In this document: positions 63,321-64,000 of the stretch, piece by piece
Layout of the letters: every line of letters begins with the position of its first letter
How positions within the stretch are numbered: position 1 is the stretch's first letter
NCBI RefSeq assembly: GCF_016919005.1
Contig: NZ_JAFFQE010000002.1
Span: 248,001 to 312,000, forward strand
DNA length: 64,000 bases
DNA from: Desulfopila inferna
GTDB lineage: Bacteria > Desulfobacterota > Desulfobulbia > Desulfobulbales > Desulfocapsaceae
Direction: 5' to 3'
Position numbers and translations under genes: made by a program
The notes under the pieces: generated by a model
Told to the model about the DNA's origin: nothing
Seen by the model: only the letters and a program-made list of their open reading frames with translations
Database searches by the model: none

Positions 63321-63953
63321 ATGCCAGTTACCATCCACAAAATCGGCCCACTGGAAATTGAGGCGGAAAGCTTCCGCATGATCGCGGAAGAACTTGGTCC
63401 GCACAACTTCGACGCCACGACCTTCAAGGTGGTGCAGCGGGTCATTCATGCCACCGGCGATTTCTCCTTTGCCGAAAACCTGCGCTTTTCCAATGAGGCA
63501 ATAGAGCGCGGCATTGGTGCCTTGCAGCAGGGCAAAAACATTCTCACCGATGTCAATATGGTGGCCACCGGCATCAGCAAGCCGCTGCTCAGCCGATGGG
63601 GCAACACCGTGGTCTGCAACATTGCCGATGAACAGGTAAAAAGCGCCGCCATAGCCGCGAATACCACCCGTGCGGAGATGGCCATCGAGCAGGGCATGCA
63701 GGGAAATATCGGTATTGTCGCCATCGGCAACGCCCCCACCGCCCTGTTGAAGATGCTGAAGATGCTGGAAGGAACTGCACAGGAAAATATGCCCCTGATT
63801 GTCGGAGTGCCGGTGGGTTTTGTCAACGCCGCGGAATCCAAGGCCCTGCTCAACCAGTCGAGCCTGCATTTCGTCACCAGCCTGGGACGCAAAGGCGGCA
63901 GCCCGGTGGCGGCGGCCATCATCAATGCCCTCATCCGTCTGGCGGCAGAATAA
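63321..63953 (+). CDS. cbiC: Cobalt-precorrin-8 methylmutase CbiC
   Basis: CbiC moves a methyl group from C-11 to C-12 to give cobyrinate. The 210-residue protein has the catalytic histidine in RVIHATGDFSFAENL (about residues 38-52). IVAIGNAPTALLKML and LIVGVPVGFVNAAESKALL are family blocks. It starts two bases after cbiA. It lacks a fused domain and has normal length. Confidence 0.95.
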   Translation: MPVTIHKIGPLEIEAESFRMIAEELGPHNFDATTFKVVQRVIHATGDFSFAENLRFSNEAIERGIGALQQGKNILTDVNMVATGISKPLLSRWGNTVVCNIADEQVKSAAIAANTTRAEMAIEQGMQGNIGIVAIGNAPTALLKMLKMLEGTAQENMPLIVGVPVGFVNAAESKALLNQSSLHFVTSLGRKGGSPVAAAIINALIRLAAE

Positions 63954-64000
63954 TGGCAAAGAGGCTCAGAAGCGGCTATACCACCGGTGCCTGTGCGGCT
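63953..64000 (+). CDS. cbiD: CbiD, cobalt-precorrin-5B C1-methyltransferase (5' part)
   Basis: The first 16 codons (MAKRLRSGYTTGACAA) match the CbiD N-terminal motif. The ATG shares one base with the cbiC stop (TAATG), so translation is coupled. The rest lies beyond the window. Confidence 0.85.
   Translation, partial: MAKRLRSGYTTGACAA

Overview
The window reads as a chromosome segment of an anaerobic, sulfate-reducer-like member of the Desulfobacterota. This is inferred from a tungsten-type aldehyde ferredoxin oxidoreductase next to iron alcohol dehydrogenases, a periplasmic CbiK-type chelatase, anaerobic (cbi) cobalamin synthesis under B12 riboswitches, a short-form ThiC, and a probable selenoprotein. 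No rRNA, phage or CRISPR is seen. One tRNA-Pro(UGG) is present.

Layout. 0-3 kb (minus): adenylate/guanylate cyclase and a LysM/TPR lipoprotein. 3.2-9.4 kb (plus): TPP riboswitch and thiC, a GT4 glycosyltransferase overlapping a glycogen-debranching-type enzyme, and an AmrS-like radical SAM protein. 9.5-11.7 kb: a TetR regulator, a 57-residue small protein and a DUF533 protein. 11.8-19 kb (minus): an alcohol/aldehyde oxidation block. It holds an iron ADH and an AOR behind a well-matched sigma-54 promoter, and a second iron ADH coupled to a histidine kinase and an NtrC-type regulator. Palindromic sites lie upstream of both ADH genes. 19-23 kb: a paralogue of the small protein, a His-rich permease with its MarR regulator and operator, and a PHP phosphoesterase. 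23.0-23.8 kb: a RAYT transposase between 15-base inverted repeats. 23.9-29.1 kb: a complete oligopeptide/nickel-type ABC importer with fused ATPases. 29-37.4 kb: MscS-type channel, TPR proteins, and a Nudix/Nudix/flavin-oxidase operon. 37.8-41.6 kb: a CheB-CheR-PAS-kinase gene interrupted by one in-frame TAG, then its response regulator. 42-49.2 kb: DUF2179, PA2779/PA2778 pair, cupin, GST and a P-type cation ATPase. 49.4-51.9 kb: an organomercurial-lyase (MerB) relative with two in-frame TGA codons, and an APC permease behind a structured leader. 52-56 kb: a MEDS-PAS-GAF kinase, a GNAT and tRNA-Pro. 56.3-64 kb (plus): cobalamin regulon with two complete riboswitches and one degenerate copy, then DUF4019, cbiK, an MFS carrier, a gate-domain permease, a BtuF-like protein, cbiA, cbiC and the start of cbiD.

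The most striking observation is the MerB-like gene at 49405-50115 (minus). Its only two internal stops are both TGA. As aligned from memory, they fall at the two catalytic cysteines of MerB (Cys96 and Cys159). Each is followed by a short hairpin with a G-rich apical loop, as in bacterial SECIS elements, and the gene has a strong ribosome-binding site. I read it as a candidate double-selenocysteine organomercurial lyase. Other points of interest are the paired small proteins with a shared upstream motif, the sigma-54 circuit with an unusual GSFTGG loop, the amber-interrupted chemosensory kinase, and the duplicated and decayed B12 riboswitch.
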